Notes: generated by a model not told the origin, from the letters alone. A stretch of DNA of 64,000 nt from Flavobacteriales bacterium 34_180_T64 (GCA_002162765.1 MAAR01000009.1:232165-296164), one strand, 5' to 3'. Positions 1-9,179 are shown, counted from the first letter of the stretch. Numbers and translations are program-made.

Positions 1-1133
1 TTTTTATAGAAATCATGCTGATATTGTAATAGTGTTTCACGCATCGTAAACCCAGCTTTTAGTGTCGATAAAGCTGCTGTAAATTGATTTCGTATCGTAA
101 AAGGAAAGGTTAAGATTCCATTATTACTTTCTTGCATATGTCCACGTGAACTGGCTTGTTCGAACAAAACACCTATACTTCCGTTTATATCAGGGAATGT
201 TGAGCCTTTACCATAATAAAAATCATCAAAATCTTCTTCAGTATAGTATAATGAACCAATTTTATCTAAAGCTCTAGCATGAAAGTCACCAATATTTTTA
301 GTGAGCTCATAATTTAATTTAGGAGTTAATGGGTGTGTTCTTGAAGGTGTTCCTGGTTGGAAAAAAAAGGAAGAATTTGTTCCCATTTCGTGATGATCTG
401 TTAAAATATTTGGTAACCATTTGTGGAAACTTTCAATCCGTATTCTAGATTCTGGAAGTTGCACTGGAAGCCAATCACGATTCATATCAAACCAGTAATG
501 GTTGGTGCGACCACCTGGCCAAACCTCATTATACTCGCGGTCGTTTGGATCTGGATTTAGGTTTTTATTTTTATTCGAATTCGCCCAATAAGCAAAACGT
601 TGTAAACCATCAGGATTATAAGAAGGGTCAAATAATATAACAGTCGTTTTTAATAATTCATTGACTTCATTACTTTCCGCAGCGGCTAAATAGTAAGCTG
701 CTAAAAGTGCCGCGTTTGAACCACTCGACTCATTGCCATGAATTGAAAATCCTTGATATACTATAATTGGCATATTTGTAGTATTTACCGAGTTGTTTTC
801 GGTCAAAGCAATATGCTCTTTTCTGATAGTTTCAATATTAGAATGATTTTGAGGAGCAGTTATAGTAAGCAGAAGGAGAGGACGTCCTTCAAAGGTAGAA
901 CCTCTATCTTCAATGTGTATTCTATCTGATGCCTCGGCAAGAGCATACATGTATTGGACGAGTTTATCATGAGTAATATGCCATTCACCAACCTCATGTC
1001 TTATAATTGATTTTGGAGTGGGAATACTTGGGCTATAAGTAATGTTTTGAGGTAAATAATAAGATAAATCAAGATTTTGTTGAGCTTGAGTAGTCATGCA
1101 AAACATTAAAAAAACAATAAATAATTTATTCAT
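1..1133 (-). CDS. M14 family zinc carboxypeptidase (partial; C-terminus outside window)
   Basis: Only the N-terminal 377 residues lie in the window; the reading frame runs open off the left edge. The protein starts with a short signal peptide ending near TTQAQQ, so it is probably exported. The M14 metallocarboxypeptidase signature is clear: the zinc ligands His132 and Glu135 in IHGNESSG, an NPDG motif, the third zinc ligand in DHHEMG, and a late GVLFEQ segment that probably supplies the catalytic Glu. Members cleave C-terminal residues or act on peptidoglycan or secreted peptides; the substrate cannot be told from sequence. Flavobacterial members are often about 800 residues long, so roughly half is probably missing. 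The start is the ATG complementary to 1131-1133, the only one that gives a full signal peptide. The fold assignment is firm; the function is known only at family level. Confidence 0.9.
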   Translation of the reverse strand, partial: MNKLFIVFLMFCMTTQAQQNLDLSYYLPQNITYSPSIPTPKSIIRHEVGEWHITHDKLVQYMYALAEASDRIHIEDRGSTFEGRPLLLLTITAPQNHSNIETIRKEHIALTENNSVNTTNMPIIVYQGFSIHGNESSGSNAALLAAYYLAAAESNEVNELLKTTVILFDPSYNPDGLQRFAYWANSNKNKNLNPDPNDREYNEVWPGGRTNHYWFDMNRDWLPVQLPESRIRIESFHKWLPNILTDHHEMGTNSSFFFQPGTPSRTHPLTPKLNYELTKNIGDFHARALDKIGSLYYTEEDFDDFYYGKGSTFPDINGSIGVLFEQASSRGHMQESNNGILTFPFTIRNQFTAALSTLKAGFTMRETLLQYQHDFYK

Positions 1134-1162
1134 GATAATTGTTGGTTTGGGTATAAAAATAG

Positions 1163-1191
1163 AAAAACCGTTACTTTAGGGTAACGGTTTT
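1163..1191 (-). terminator. Hairpin terminator after the PUR-domain gene
   Basis: An 11-base inverted repeat (AAAACCGTTAC and GTAACGGTTTT) separated by a short T/G-rich loop and flanked by A and T runs. It lies just downstream of the minus-strand gene ending at 1217, so it probably ends that transcript before the carboxypeptidase gene. Confidence 0.7.
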
Positions 1192-1216
1192 GACTTATTT
1201 TAACAAAAGATTGGTT

Positions 1217-1642
1217 TTAAATATCTTCAAAATTAACATCGGTAAAACTTTCTGTCGATTTTGGTTCATCAGCAACACTTTCACTAACTTCCGAATCCAT
1301 ATTAAAGTGCTCTTCTTTTTTGAAATCTTTTTGATGACGCTCACTAATAACTTCATCTCCTTTTTCATTAATGATATAGTCGGTCATTTCGCTTAATATG
1401 TCTCTAAACTCAGAAAAATCTTCTTTATATAGATAAATTTTATGCTTTTTATAATGAAAAGAACCATCATCATTTGTGAATTTTTTACTCTCAGTTATTG
1501 TAAGGTAATAGTCTTCAGCTTTTGTTGCTCTTACATCAAAAAAATAGGTGCGTCTTCCCGCTCTTAGTACTTTAGAAAAAATCTCTTCTTTATCCATCAT
1601 TCCGTGATCACTCATAATAGTCTTATTGTTTTTTTTAACCAT
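1217..1642 (-). CDS. PUR-alpha-like DNA/RNA-binding protein (DUF3276)
   Basis: A 141-residue acidic-tailed protein whose central block (about residues 18-105) contains EEIFSKVLRAGRRTYFFDVR, DYYLTITESKKF and HYKKHKIYLYKEDF, which is diagnostic of the bacterial PUR family (DUF3276). Family members bind single-stranded nucleic acid, and the spirochaete homologue is a nucleic-acid-binding regulator. The C-terminal 35 residues are rich in Glu and Ser and probably disordered. The start may be the ATG at 1642 or an internal Met near residues 10-15 (MSDHGMM), because homologues begin close to that point. It lies 36 bases downstream of the ABC exporter and could share its transcript. The target nucleic acid and the physiological role are unknown. 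Confidence 0.88.
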   Translation of the reverse strand: MVKKNNKTIMSDHGMMDKEEIFSKVLRAGRRTYFFDVRATKAEDYYLTITESKKFTNDDGSFHYKKHKIYLYKEDFSEFRDILSEMTDYIINEKGDEVISERHQKDFKKEEHFNMDSEVSESVADEPKSTESFTDVNFEDI

Positions 1643-1678
1643 TCAAAAATCTAAAAAAAAAGATTAGTAACCAACAAA

Positions 1679-3439
1679 TTATGATATTTCTTTTTCACTA
1701 AGTTGTTTTAAGAATAACTCTTTATAGTAACCTTCTGTATTTAAAAGGCTTTCGTGTGAACCGTTTTGAATGATTTTACCACTATCCATTACAATAATTT
1801 TATCGGCATTTTTGGCTGATGATATTCTATGGCTCACAATGATGGTTGTTTTTCCTTGAGTAACTTCTTGTAAATTTTTGAGTATTTTCTCTTCAGTTTC
1901 GGTATCTACAGCCGATAAGCAATCATCAAACAGTAAGATGTCAGGAGATTTTATAATCGCCCTCGCAATAGATACACGTTGTTTTTGACCTCCAGACAAC
2001 GTAATACCACGCTCACCTAAAATAGTCTCATATCCATTAGTGAATCCTTTAATGTTTTTATGAACATCGGCATTTTTAGCAGCAAGTATAACGTCTTCTT
2101 CGGTAGCATCTTCTTTGCCAAACTTAATATTGTTTTTAATGGAATCAGAAAACAAAAATGCATCTTGAGGAACATATCCCACACTATTTCTCAGATCTCT
2201 TAAATTTAATTGGTCAATCAAAGTGTTGTCAACTAATACCTGTCCTTCATTTATATCATAGAGTCTTCCTATGATATCTAATATGGTAGATTTACCTGAT
2301 CCAGTTTTCCCTAAAATCGCTAAAGTTTCTCCTTTATTAATTCTAAAGCTCACTTTGTTTAATGCTTGTAGATTGGTGTCTGGATACGTAAATGAAACAT
2401 TCTTAAATTCAATATTACCCTCAATTTTTGAAGAGTTAGAGGTTTTATTCTTAATAGTTGGTTCTTGCTTTAAAAACTCATTAATTCGCTTTTGTGATGC
2501 TTCAGCGCGTTGAACAATTGAGGTTACCCATCCAATAGTAGCAACAGGCCATGTTAGCAAATTGACATATATAATAAATTTAGCAATTACGCCAAGACTT
2601 TCAATTTCACCATCGATATATTGTTTCCCACCTATATAAATTACAATGATATTACTAAGGCCGATTAGTAAAATCATTAATGGAAAAAATAATGCTTGTA
2701 CTTTAACAAGATCTAAGTTTTTTTGTCTGCTATCACTGGATAGCACATCAAAATCATAGTTGTATTTATCTTCAACGCCATAAGATTTTATAACTCTAAC
2801 ACCACTAAAGGATTCTTGTGTGAACGTCGATAATTTAGAAAGCCATTCTTGAACTATTGTACTTCGTTTGTGAATAGCTTTACTTAGAATATAAATAAAT
2901 ACCGATAATATTGGGAGTGGTATAATGGTGTATAATGTTAAAACAGGTGCCGATTTAAACATTAAAAATAGAGCTATAACAAATAACGTAAGCGTATTGA
3001 TACTATACATAATTGCGGGCCCAGCGTAATCCCTAACCTTACCAACATCCTCACTTATCCTGTTCATCAAATCTCCCGTTCTATTTGATTTGTAAAAATC
3101 TAATGATAAATTCTGATATTGCTGATAGACCTCATTTTTTAAATCATATTCAATATATCGTGATACATTAATAATTGTTTGTCGCATTAAAAATGTGAAT
3201 AGGCCACCAATAAGTGCGGCTCCAATAATATAAAAAATATTGATAAGCAGTTCAGATTTAACTATGGAAATATCAGTAATAATTCCTTTTCGATAATTAT
3301 CAATCACATCCACAGAGGAACCAATCAGTTCTGGAGTAAAGAGCAAGAAAATTCTTGCAACAATAGTGATGACTACTCCTGAGAGTAATCTGAATCGATA
3401 CTTATAGAAATATTTGTTAAGGTGTTGTAATTCTTTCAT
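1679..3439 (-). CDS. ABC transporter, fused permease/ATPase (type IV exporter)
   Basis: A 586-residue half-transporter. About residues 1-310 form the six-helix exporter membrane domain and about 335-586 the nucleotide-binding domain. Walker A (GKTGSGKST), the signature LSGGQKQR and the H-loop (IIVSHR) are intact. The Walker B region reads ILLFDDCLSAVD, so the position usually held by the catalytic Glu is Asp. This is the pattern of the degenerate site in heterodimeric exporters such as MdlA-type proteins, yet no partner half-transporter is adjacent. Likely roles are multidrug, lipid or peptide export at the inner membrane. It is the first gene of a minus-strand pair with the PUR-domain gene and is divergent from leucine dehydrogenase, with a 135-base shared upstream region. 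The substrate is unknown. Confidence 0.93.
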   Translation of the reverse strand: MKELQHLNKYFYKYRFRLLSGVVITIVARIFLLFTPELIGSSVDVIDNYRKGIITDISIVKSELLINIFYIIGAALIGGLFTFLMRQTIINVSRYIEYDLKNEVYQQYQNLSLDFYKSNRTGDLMNRISEDVGKVRDYAGPAIMYSINTLTLFVIALFLMFKSAPVLTLYTIIPLPILSVFIYILSKAIHKRSTIVQEWLSKLSTFTQESFSGVRVIKSYGVEDKYNYDFDVLSSDSRQKNLDLVKVQALFFPLMILLIGLSNIIVIYIGGKQYIDGEIESLGVIAKFIIYVNLLTWPVATIGWVTSIVQRAEASQKRINEFLKQEPTIKNKTSNSSKIEGNIEFKNVSFTYPDTNLQALNKVSFRINKGETLAILGKTGSGKSTILDIIGRLYDINEGQVLVDNTLIDQLNLRDLRNSVGYVPQDAFLFSDSIKNNIKFGKEDATEEDVILAAKNADVHKNIKGFTNGYETILGERGITLSGGQKQRVSIARAIIKSPDILLFDDCLSAVDTETEEKILKNLQEVTQGKTTIIVSHRISSAKNADKIIVMDSGKIIQNGSHESLLNTEGYYKELFLKQLSEKEIS

Positions 3440-3496
3440 TTATAAATTTGGTCCGCATTAAGTTTTTAACAATATCGTATTTTAACATCGATATTT

Positions 3497-3527
3497 TTGC
3501 TAATACTCTAATATTGATTTATTTTTG
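3497..3527 (+). promoter_or_regulatory. Bacteroidota-type promoter of leucine dehydrogenase
   Basis: TTG at 3497-3499, 20 bases, then TATTTTTG at 3520-3527, matching the flavobacterial TTG-N19-TAnnTTTG consensus. It is about 47 bases upstream of the ATG at 3575. Confidence 0.6.
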
Positions 3528-3574
3528 CACGCTGTTTTTAGACAATCTAAAAACTATCAATTAATTCTTTTTAC

Positions 3575-4675
3575 ATGATCTCAGATGTCATAAGTTCTAG
3601 CGAACTTTCTAAAATAGATCCGGTTTTCGGACAAAACTCTTTCGATAATCACGAGCAAGTCGTTTTTTGCAACGACAAAGATACTGGTTTAAAAGCAATA
3701 ATAGGTATTCATAATACAGTTTTGGGACCAGCTCTTGGTGGTACTAGAATGTGGCAATATAATAATGAATGGGAAGCGTTAAATGATGTACTGCGTTTAT
3801 CACGTGGTATGACATTTAAATCTGCCATTACAGGACTAAATCTTGGAGGCGGAAAAGCAGTTATTATAGGAGATGCTAAGACGCAAAAAACGCCTGAGTT
3901 AATGAAGAAATTTGGTGAATTTGTACATTCATTAAATGGCAAATATATTACGGCTGAAGATGTTGGAATGGAGACGGCTGATATGGATTTAGTAAGAGAA
4001 GTTACGCCATACGTTACTGGTATTTCTGAAAGTAAAGGTGGTGCTGGAAACCCTTCGCCAATTACTGCTTATGGTGTTTTTATGGGAATGAAGGCCGCTG
4101 CCAAATATAAGTTTGGTTCAGAAGGCTTAGAGGATAGAAATATATTTGTTCAAGGTATTGGAAATGTAGGGGAAGCTTTGGTAGAGCATTTAGTGAATGA
4201 AGGTGCTAAAGTTACCATCACAGATATTAGTAATGAGCGTTTAGAAAATGTAAGGTCTAAATATGGTGTTACTATATATGAAGGAAATGATTTGTATAGT
4301 GAACCAATGGATATCTATGCGCCATGCGCACTAGGTGCCACTATTAACGATGATACCATTTATAAATTAAAAGCTAAAGTTATTGCAGGTGCTGCAAATA
4401 ATCAACTTGCAGTTGAAGATATCCATGGTAGAATACTTCAAGAACGAGGTATTGTCTATGCACCAGATTTTTTAATTAATGCTGGCGGAATTATTAATGT
4501 CTATGCTGAACTTGAAAATTACGGCAAGCAAGAAATAATTCGTAAAACTGAGAATATTTATAATACAACTCTTGAAATTTTAGAAAAGGCTAAAAATAAT
4601 GGAGTAACAACCAATGTTGCAGCTTTAGAAATAGCTAAAGAGCGTATTGAGACTAGAAAACGAAAAAAAAAATAG
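3575..4675 (+). CDS. ldh: Leucine dehydrogenase (Glu/Leu/Phe/Val dehydrogenase family)
   Basis: A 366-residue NAD-dependent amino acid dehydrogenase that interconverts branched-chain L-amino acids with their 2-oxo acids plus ammonia, the entry step of leucine, valine and isoleucine catabolism. The N-terminal catalytic domain carries PALGGTRMW and the GLNLGGGKAVI motif with the catalytic lysine. GAGNPSPITAYGV precedes the Rossmann domain, whose dinucleotide loop is QGIGNVGEALVEHL. The length matches leucine dehydrogenases (about 365) rather than glutamate dehydrogenases (about 450). The C-terminus is a short lysine/arginine run. A good promoter lies upstream. HMG-CoA lyase, a late step of leucine breakdown, is 7 kb away. 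Leucine versus valine preference cannot be proved from sequence. Confidence 0.93.
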   Translation: MISDVISSSELSKIDPVFGQNSFDNHEQVVFCNDKDTGLKAIIGIHNTVLGPALGGTRMWQYNNEWEALNDVLRLSRGMTFKSAITGLNLGGGKAVIIGDAKTQKTPELMKKFGEFVHSLNGKYITAEDVGMETADMDLVREVTPYVTGISESKGGAGNPSPITAYGVFMGMKAAAKYKFGSEGLEDRNIFVQGIGNVGEALVEHLVNEGAKVTITDISNERLENVRSKYGVTIYEGNDLYSEPMDIYAPCALGATINDDTIYKLKAKVIAGAANNQLAVEDIHGRILQERGIVYAPDFLINAGGIINVYAELENYGKQEIIRKTENIYNTTLEILEKAKNNGVTTNVAALEIAKERIETRKRKKK

Positions 4676-4789
4676 TCATATAGACTTTTACAGATTTAAT
4701 TACTGTAGTGAATAAATAATGTTAATTTTGTGAGTTGAATTTAGATTTCTAAATTCAACTCTATTAAAAAATATAAAACGTTCTTATAA

Positions 4790-5734
4790 ATGCTAAATAG
4801 AAGACATATTCGAATAAAAGTCATGCAAACTTTATACGCCTTTAATGGTACAGAGAGTGATGATTTGAAGAAGGACAAAAAGTTTTTACTTCACAGTTTA
4901 GAGAGTATGTATGATTTGTATTTAGTAATGCTTTCTCTGCTTATTGAAGTTCAAAAAAGGGCAGAAGACCACCTTGAAAAAACACAGCAAAAACATCTCG
5001 CTACGAAAGAGGAAAAAAATCCGAATTCAAAATTTATTAATAACGCTTTACTTCAGTTGTTAAAAAATAATGAAACACTAAATGACGAGATAAAATCACG
5101 AAAGCTTGAATACTGGTATTTAGATTTTGAGTATGTCGATATCATTTTTAAAGCAATAAAAGACAGTAATATTTATAAAGATTATATGATGTCTTCTGCG
5201 TCCGGTTTTAATGAAGATAAGTCTTTTGTGATTAACATATTTACTGAAATTATTGCTCCTAATGAGAAATTGTTTGATTATTTTGAAGATAAAAAATTAA
5301 CATGGATCGATGATTTGCCAATTGTTAATACGAGCATCTTAAAACTGCTTAAAAAGGTTAAAGAGTCATCGATTAATGCCTTCTTTATACCAAAATTATA
5401 TAAAGACATCGAAGACAAAACTTTTGCCATCGAATTATTTGAAAAATCACTGCTTAATCGTTCTAAATACAACGAAGAAATTGCGCTAAAAACAACGAAT
5501 TGGGATGCGGATCGTATTGCAAATCTGGATGCAGTTCTATTGCAAATGGCAATATGTGAATTTCAAAAATTCCCTTCTATTCCAGTGAAAGTGACGATAA
5601 ATGAGTATCTGGAAGTTGCGAAGGAATACTCTACACCAAAAAGCAGTAGTTTTATTAATGGTATTTTGGACAAGATTGTTAAAGAATATACAACCAACGG
5701 GAAATTAAATAAAATGGGCAGGGGATTGATGTAA
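4790..5734 (+). CDS. nusB: Transcription antitermination factor NusB (long N-terminal form)
   Basis: A 314-residue protein, about twice the length of the E. coli factor (near 140). The start MLNRRHIRIKVMQTLYAF is typical NusB, and the C-terminal part (about residues 190-305) holds the main NusB helices, including NWDADRIANLDAVLLQMA and SSSFINGILDKI. The region in between is a charged helical insertion that I have come to expect in Bacteroidota NusB. NusB binds boxA RNA together with NusE (S10) to support antitermination on rRNA operons. It heads a short run with the DUF1573 lipoprotein and yajC, an arrangement seen in other flavobacteria. A TAATTTTG element at 4723-4730 is a possible -7 box. 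Confidence 0.9.
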   Translation: MLNRRHIRIKVMQTLYAFNGTESDDLKKDKKFLLHSLESMYDLYLVMLSLLIEVQKRAEDHLEKTQQKHLATKEEKNPNSKFINNALLQLLKNNETLNDEIKSRKLEYWYLDFEYVDIIFKAIKDSNIYKDYMMSSASGFNEDKSFVINIFTEIIAPNEKLFDYFEDKKLTWIDDLPIVNTSILKLLKKVKESSINAFFIPKLYKDIEDKTFAIELFEKSLLNRSKYNEEIALKTTNWDADRIANLDAVLLQMAICEFQKFPSIPVKVTINEYLEVAKEYSTPKSSSFINGILDKIVKEYTTNGKLNKMGRGLM

Positions 5735-5795
5735 TAAGAAATAATTAGTACATTTATCGGCTCAAATCATTAAGTATAAATAAAAATTAAAGAAA

Positions 5796-6350
5796 ATGAA
5801 AAAAGTAATATTGAGTTTAAGCGTATTGTGTTTAGTAGCTTTTACTTCGTGTAAGGACGACGCTGCTAGCAAAGTAAAATCTGAAAATGTAGCAGAAGCT
5901 GCTGAAAGAGATGCAACTGCTGGTGATTTACCAACTGTATCTTTTGATAAACCAGAACATGATTTTGGAACGATTCCTAATGGGATTCCAGTAGAAACAG
6001 TATTTAAATATACAAATACAGGGAAATCAATGTTAGTTGTTAGTAACATTAAAAGTACGTGTGGATGTACAGTACCATCTGATTGGACAAAAGAAGTTGC
6101 TCCTGGAGAAACTGGTGAATTTAATGTGAAATTTAATGGTAAAGGAAACGGAAATCAAGTTTCAAAAACTATTACATTAACTACAAACACTGAAAAGGGT
6201 TCTGAACAAGTTAAGATATTAGCATTTGTTGAAGCAGATCCTAATAAACCTAAAAAAGGTCCAGCTGTATCAAGCAAAACGTTGCAACAACAGCCTTCAG
6301 CTGTTAAAACTAGCGAAAAGCCTGGTCATGAAGGGCATAACCATAACTAA
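5796..6350 (+). CDS. DUF1573 domain lipoprotein
   Basis: A 184-residue protein with a lipoprotein signal peptide and lipobox (VAFTSC, Cys near residue 20). A DUF1573 domain (about 45-150) follows, recognised by HDFGTIPNG, VFKYTNTGKS, STCGCTVPSDWTKE and the NVKFNGKG segment. DUF1573 is an Ig-like fold common in Bacteroidota lipoproteins and of unknown function; the conserved STCGCT cysteine pair suggests a disulphide or metal site. The tail is rich in Gln, Lys and Pro and ends with a His/Glu/Gly cluster (HEGHNHN), which might bind metal, though it is short. It sits 61 bases after nusB and 8 bases before yajC, so co-transcription is likely. Confidence 0.85.
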   Translation: MKKVILSLSVLCLVAFTSCKDDAASKVKSENVAEAAERDATAGDLPTVSFDKPEHDFGTIPNGIPVETVFKYTNTGKSMLVVSNIKSTCGCTVPSDWTKEVAPGETGEFNVKFNGKGNGNQVSKTITLTTNTEKGSEQVKILAFVEADPNKPKKGPAVSSKTLQQQPSAVKTSEKPGHEGHNHN

Positions 6351-6358
6351 TATTTAGA

Positions 6359-6652
6359 ATGGGAGAAGGTATAAGTTCTTTTTTACCGTTTATAGCCATG
6401 TTTGCTGTTGTGTATTTCTTTATGATTGCACCTCAAATGAAACGCGCTAAGAAGGAAAAAAAGTTTGCAAAAGAATTAAAAAAAGGGGACAGAGTAATTA
6501 CCAAAAGCGGAATGCATGGTAAAGTTGCCGATTTAAATGATAAAGACAATAGTTGTGTAATTGAAACCTTAGCGGGAAAGATTAAATTTGATCGCTCTGC
6601 AATTTCAATGGAAATGAGCTTGAAGCTTAATGTTCCAGCAAAAGCTAAATAG
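6359..6652 (+). CDS. yajC: Preprotein translocase subunit YajC
   Basis: A 97-residue protein with one N-terminal membrane segment (about residues 6-24, FLPFIAMFAVVYFFMIAPQ), followed by the RRAKKEKKF-like basic stretch (here KRAKKEKKF). The cytoplasmic YajC domain contains LKKGDRVITKSGMHGKV. YajC associates with SecDF and the Sec translocon in the inner membrane. The length is normal for the family. It is the last gene of the nusB group and is followed by a strong hairpin terminator. Confidence 0.93.
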   Translation: MGEGISSFLPFIAMFAVVYFFMIAPQMKRAKKEKKFAKELKKGDRVITKSGMHGKVADLNDKDNSCVIETLAGKIKFDRSAISMEMSLKLNVPAKAK

Positions 6653-6673
6653 TTTTTATTAAAATTTTTAAAT

Positions 6674-6703
6674 AAAAAAGCCACTTTTTTAAGTGGCTTT
6701 TTT
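6674..6703. terminator. Bidirectional hairpin terminator
   Basis: A perfect inverted repeat GCCACTT-TTTT-AAGTGGC with flanking A6 and T6 runs. It sits between convergent genes (yajC on plus, YdeI-like on minus) and can act in both directions. Confidence 0.85.
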
Positions 6704-6707
6704 ATGT

Positions 6708-7304
6708 TTAACAGTTTTTGTATTTGTCGTGTAATCCTACGCCTTTTAATATCATAGGTTTTATTTTTTCTAATCTACTAATTTTTGTGGTGTCACGTTT
6801 CGCAGATTCAATATGCTCGCAATACTCTCTCTGCTTTGAAGGTGTTAATTGATCAAAGCAATCTCTTAAAGCAGAGTCCTTTTTAAACTCTGTATTTAAT
6901 TCGGACGGAATGACAACTGTTTTTCCTTTTCTTTCAGGTTTTATTTCTTTTCCTAATTTTTGATTTTCAATGGCTTCTTTAACATAGGATAAAACAGCCG
7001 CTCTATTTATTTCTTCAATTGAATTGAATCGCATTTGCCGCAAAGCCTTAGTCTTTTCTTGAGCATTTACTAAGAGTTTTTGTTTGTCTTCTAAAAAGAC
7101 ACCATTAAAAAACCAGATTCCAAAGTGCTTTTTAAATGCTCCTAATCCAACAATATTTTTGCCATTCAATGCATATACTGGAGCACTCCATTTTACGGTT
7201 TCATCTAATTCAGTAGAGTTCATAATGTCTCTTAAAAGGGCCAGTTCTTTTGAAAAATGTGCATTGGTTTCAATGTATTCTTCAACGGAATGAACTTTTT
7301 TCAT
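6708..7304 (-). CDS. YdeI/OmpD-associated family protein (DUF1801 plus C-terminal helical tail)
   Basis: A 198-residue soluble protein. The N-terminal 115 residues resemble the DUF1801 (YdhG-like) fold with ELDETVKWSAPVYALNGKNI and FKKHFGIWFFNG. The C-terminal 70 residues (SALRDCFDQLTPSKQREYCE and following) match the YdeI/OmpD-associated domain, sometimes annotated as bacteriocin-protection. The biochemical role of the family is not established. It is followed after 12 bases upstream on the minus strand by a DinB-like gene and then pepT, so the three probably form one transcript running from 9063 down to 6708. The family call is good; a functional statement would be guesswork. Confidence 0.8.
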   Translation of the reverse strand: MKKVHSVEEYIETNAHFSKELALLRDIMNSTELDETVKWSAPVYALNGKNIVGLGAFKKHFGIWFFNGVFLEDKQKLLVNAQEKTKALRQMRFNSIEEINRAAVLSYVKEAIENQKLGKEIKPERKGKTVVIPSELNTEFKKDSALRDCFDQLTPSKQREYCEHIESAKRDTTKISRLEKIKPMILKGVGLHDKYKNC

Positions 7305-7316
7305 AATCGCTTAATT

Positions 7317-7820
7317 TTACCAAGTCCCAGCGTAATCTAGATTCACACCTGATTGATGCTGTAAATAATCGAACTTTAGTTTTAGTATTTGTCTAAAATG
7401 TAAATAGTCATGAGCTAGCCAATTTGTTAAGAAATAACCAGCAGTTAGAGTTCCCAATTTTGAATGTTCGAATGAATGCTTCCAATTGACATCTTTTAAT
7501 GTCAATAACCATTGTATGGATTGTGCTCTTTCCACTAGAAACTTTGACAACATAGCATTGTAATTTTGATCTATGTAATTCCGTTCAGTAACCCAGCTGA
7601 CTGGATTAATTGGAGGCGGAACAGTATTAGGATGCTCTAACACCCATTGCACTCTAAATCTAAAATCTTCACACTCTTCATCATGTAAATGACATAATAT
7701 TTCTAAAAGACACCATTTTTCAGGTTTTTGTTTCCATAAGAACATGGCTTCAGTTTCGTCCTTTAAAAGATTATAAAAGAGGATTTTGTTTTTTTGTAGC
7801 TGTTCTATTATCTGTCTCAT
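7317..7820 (-). CDS. DinB-like (YfiT-type) four-helix protein
   Basis: A 167-residue protein with the DinB/YfiT architecture: an early W-x4-P-E-KW (KQKPEKWCLLEILCHLHDEE) segment in which His and acidic residues would form the metal site, and a late LTNWLAHDYLHFRQILKL helix with the final conserved His. DinB-like proteins are metal-binding four-helix bundles, some of which are thiol S-transferases (for example bacillithiol- or mycothiol-dependent), but most are uncharacterised. The gene starts 1 base after the stop of pepT (7822), so translation is probably coupled. No evidence points to a substrate. Confidence 0.8.
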   Translation of the reverse strand: MRQIIEQLQKNKILFYNLLKDETEAMFLWKQKPEKWCLLEILCHLHDEECEDFRFRVQWVLEHPNTVPPPINPVSWVTERNYIDQNYNAMLSKFLVERAQSIQWLLTLKDVNWKHSFEHSKLGTLTAGYFLTNWLAHDYLHFRQILKLKFDYLQHQSGVNLDYAGTW

Positions 7821-7821
7821 T

Positions 7822-9063
7822 TCATTCGGCTTTCAATGCCGTAAGTTCTGCAATTTTGCAGATGACTTCAGTTGCTCTTTGCATACTTTCTACTGGAACA
7901 TATTCATAGCGACCATGAAAATTGTGTCCTCCAGCAAAGATATTAGGACAAGGCAATCCCATATAAGACAATTGCGATCCATCTGTACCCCCTCTAATTG
8001 GCTTGATAAGAGGTTCAATATGTAGCTGCTTCATCGCTTCTTCCGCAATATCTATAATATGCATTACGGGAACTACCTTTTCCTTCATATTAAAATATTG
8101 ATCATTTATCTCAATACTAATTACTTCCCTACCATATTGTGAGTTAATGTCTTGTGTTAGTTTTTGCATAAAAGCCTTTCGAGCTTCAAATTGATCCTTA
8201 TCATGATCTCTTATGATATACTGCAATTCTGTTTCATCAACTTTTCCATCCATACTGTATAAATGAAAAAAGCCTTGGTAGCCCTCAGTATGTTCTGGTG
8301 TTTCTAATCGCGGTAATGCATTAATGAACTCGTTAGCAATATACATAGAGTTCACCATTTTACCTTTGGCATATCCAGGGTGTACAATTTTACCTTGGAT
8401 CTTAACTTTAGCTCCTGCAGCATTAAAATTTTCATACTCTAATTCTCCAATCTGACTTCCATCCATTGTATAAGCCCAATCTGCTCCAAATTTTTCTACA
8501 TCAAACTTGTGAGCGCCTCGACCAATTTCTTCATCAGGAGTAAAACCAATTCTAATGGGTCCATGTTTAATCTCAGGATGATTAATAAGATATTCCATAG
8601 CAGAGACAATTTCAGTGATGCCTGCTTTATCATCTGCACCTAAAAGTGTTGTACCATCGGTAGTAATGAGAGTCTGACCTTTATACAATAATAAATCTTC
8701 AAAATAATCAGGTGAAAGTATGATCTCTTCTTCTGAATTTAATACAATATCCTTTCCGTCATAATTTTCAATAATTTGAGGATTTACATTCGCTCCAGTA
8801 AAATCTGGAGTTGTGTCAAAATGGGAAACAAAACCAATCGTTGGCACGTCGTGTTGCACATTACTAGGCAAGGTTGCCATAATATAGGCATTGTCATCTA
8901 TGGTAACATCATGCAATCCTATAGATTTTAGCTCTTCAACCAGTTTATGAGCAAGATCCCATTGTTTTTCCGTACTAGGTGTGGTGTTAGAATTAGGATC
9001 AGATTCAGTGTCAACAGTAACGTAACTTACAAATCGCTTTATGATGTGTTCTTTCGTAATCAT
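7822..9063 (-). CDS. pepT: Peptidase T (tripeptide aminopeptidase)
   Basis: A 413-residue M20B metallopeptidase that releases the N-terminal residue from tripeptides in the cytoplasm. The expected motifs are in order: [14 protein letters not shown] (first zinc-binding His and Asp), [15 protein letters not shown] (bridging Asp), [15 protein letters not shown] (catalytic Glu and zinc Glu), [17 protein letters not shown], and the C-terminal GGHNFHG zinc His. The length matches E. coli PepT (408). It is the first gene of a minus-strand run with the DinB-like and YdeI-like genes, separated by 1 and 12 bases. There is no sign of decay. Confidence 0.95.
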   Translation of the reverse strand: MITKEHIIKRFVSYVTVDTESDPNSNTTPSTEKQWDLAHKLVEELKSIGLHDVTIDDNAYIMATLPSNVQHDVPTIGFVSHFDTTPDFTGANVNPQIIENYDGKDIVLNSEEEIILSPDYFEDLLLYKGQTLITTDGTTLLGADDKAGITEIVSAMEYLINHPEIKHGPIRIGFTPDEEIGRGAHKFDVEKFGADWAYTMDGSQIGELEYENFNAAGAKVKIQGKIVHPGYAKGKMVNSMYIANEFINALPRLETPEHTEGYQGFFHLYSMDGKVDETELQYIIRDHDKDQFEARKAFMQKLTQDINSQYGREVISIEINDQYFNMKEKVVPVMHIIDIAEEAMKQLHIEPLIKPIRGGTDGSQLSYMGLPCPNIFAGGHNFHGRYEYVPVESMQRATEVICKIAELTALKAE

Positions 9064-9171
9064 ACTTAATATTATTTTAGAGTTTGCCTGAGATAAATTA
9101 ATAACTCTTAGAGTTTCAAAAATACTACTAATTTCTAAATTGATTATTAGCCTTTTTAGTAAAATGAATGG

Positions 9172-9179
9172 TATTTTTG
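9172..9179 (+). promoter_or_regulatory. Putative -7 element of pyrD
   Basis: TATTTTTG, matching the Bacteroidota TAnnTTTG box, 19 bases before the ATG at 9198. No convincing TTG is seen at the expected -33 distance. It overlaps an upstream in-frame ATG at 9168 and so argues that translation begins at 9198. Confidence 0.45.

Noticed and set aside
6708..9063. Possible immunity role for the YdeI-like gene because of its bacteriocin-protection label
   Set aside because: The label rests on weak family annotation; the neighbours (DinB-like, pepT) do not support a conflict system.
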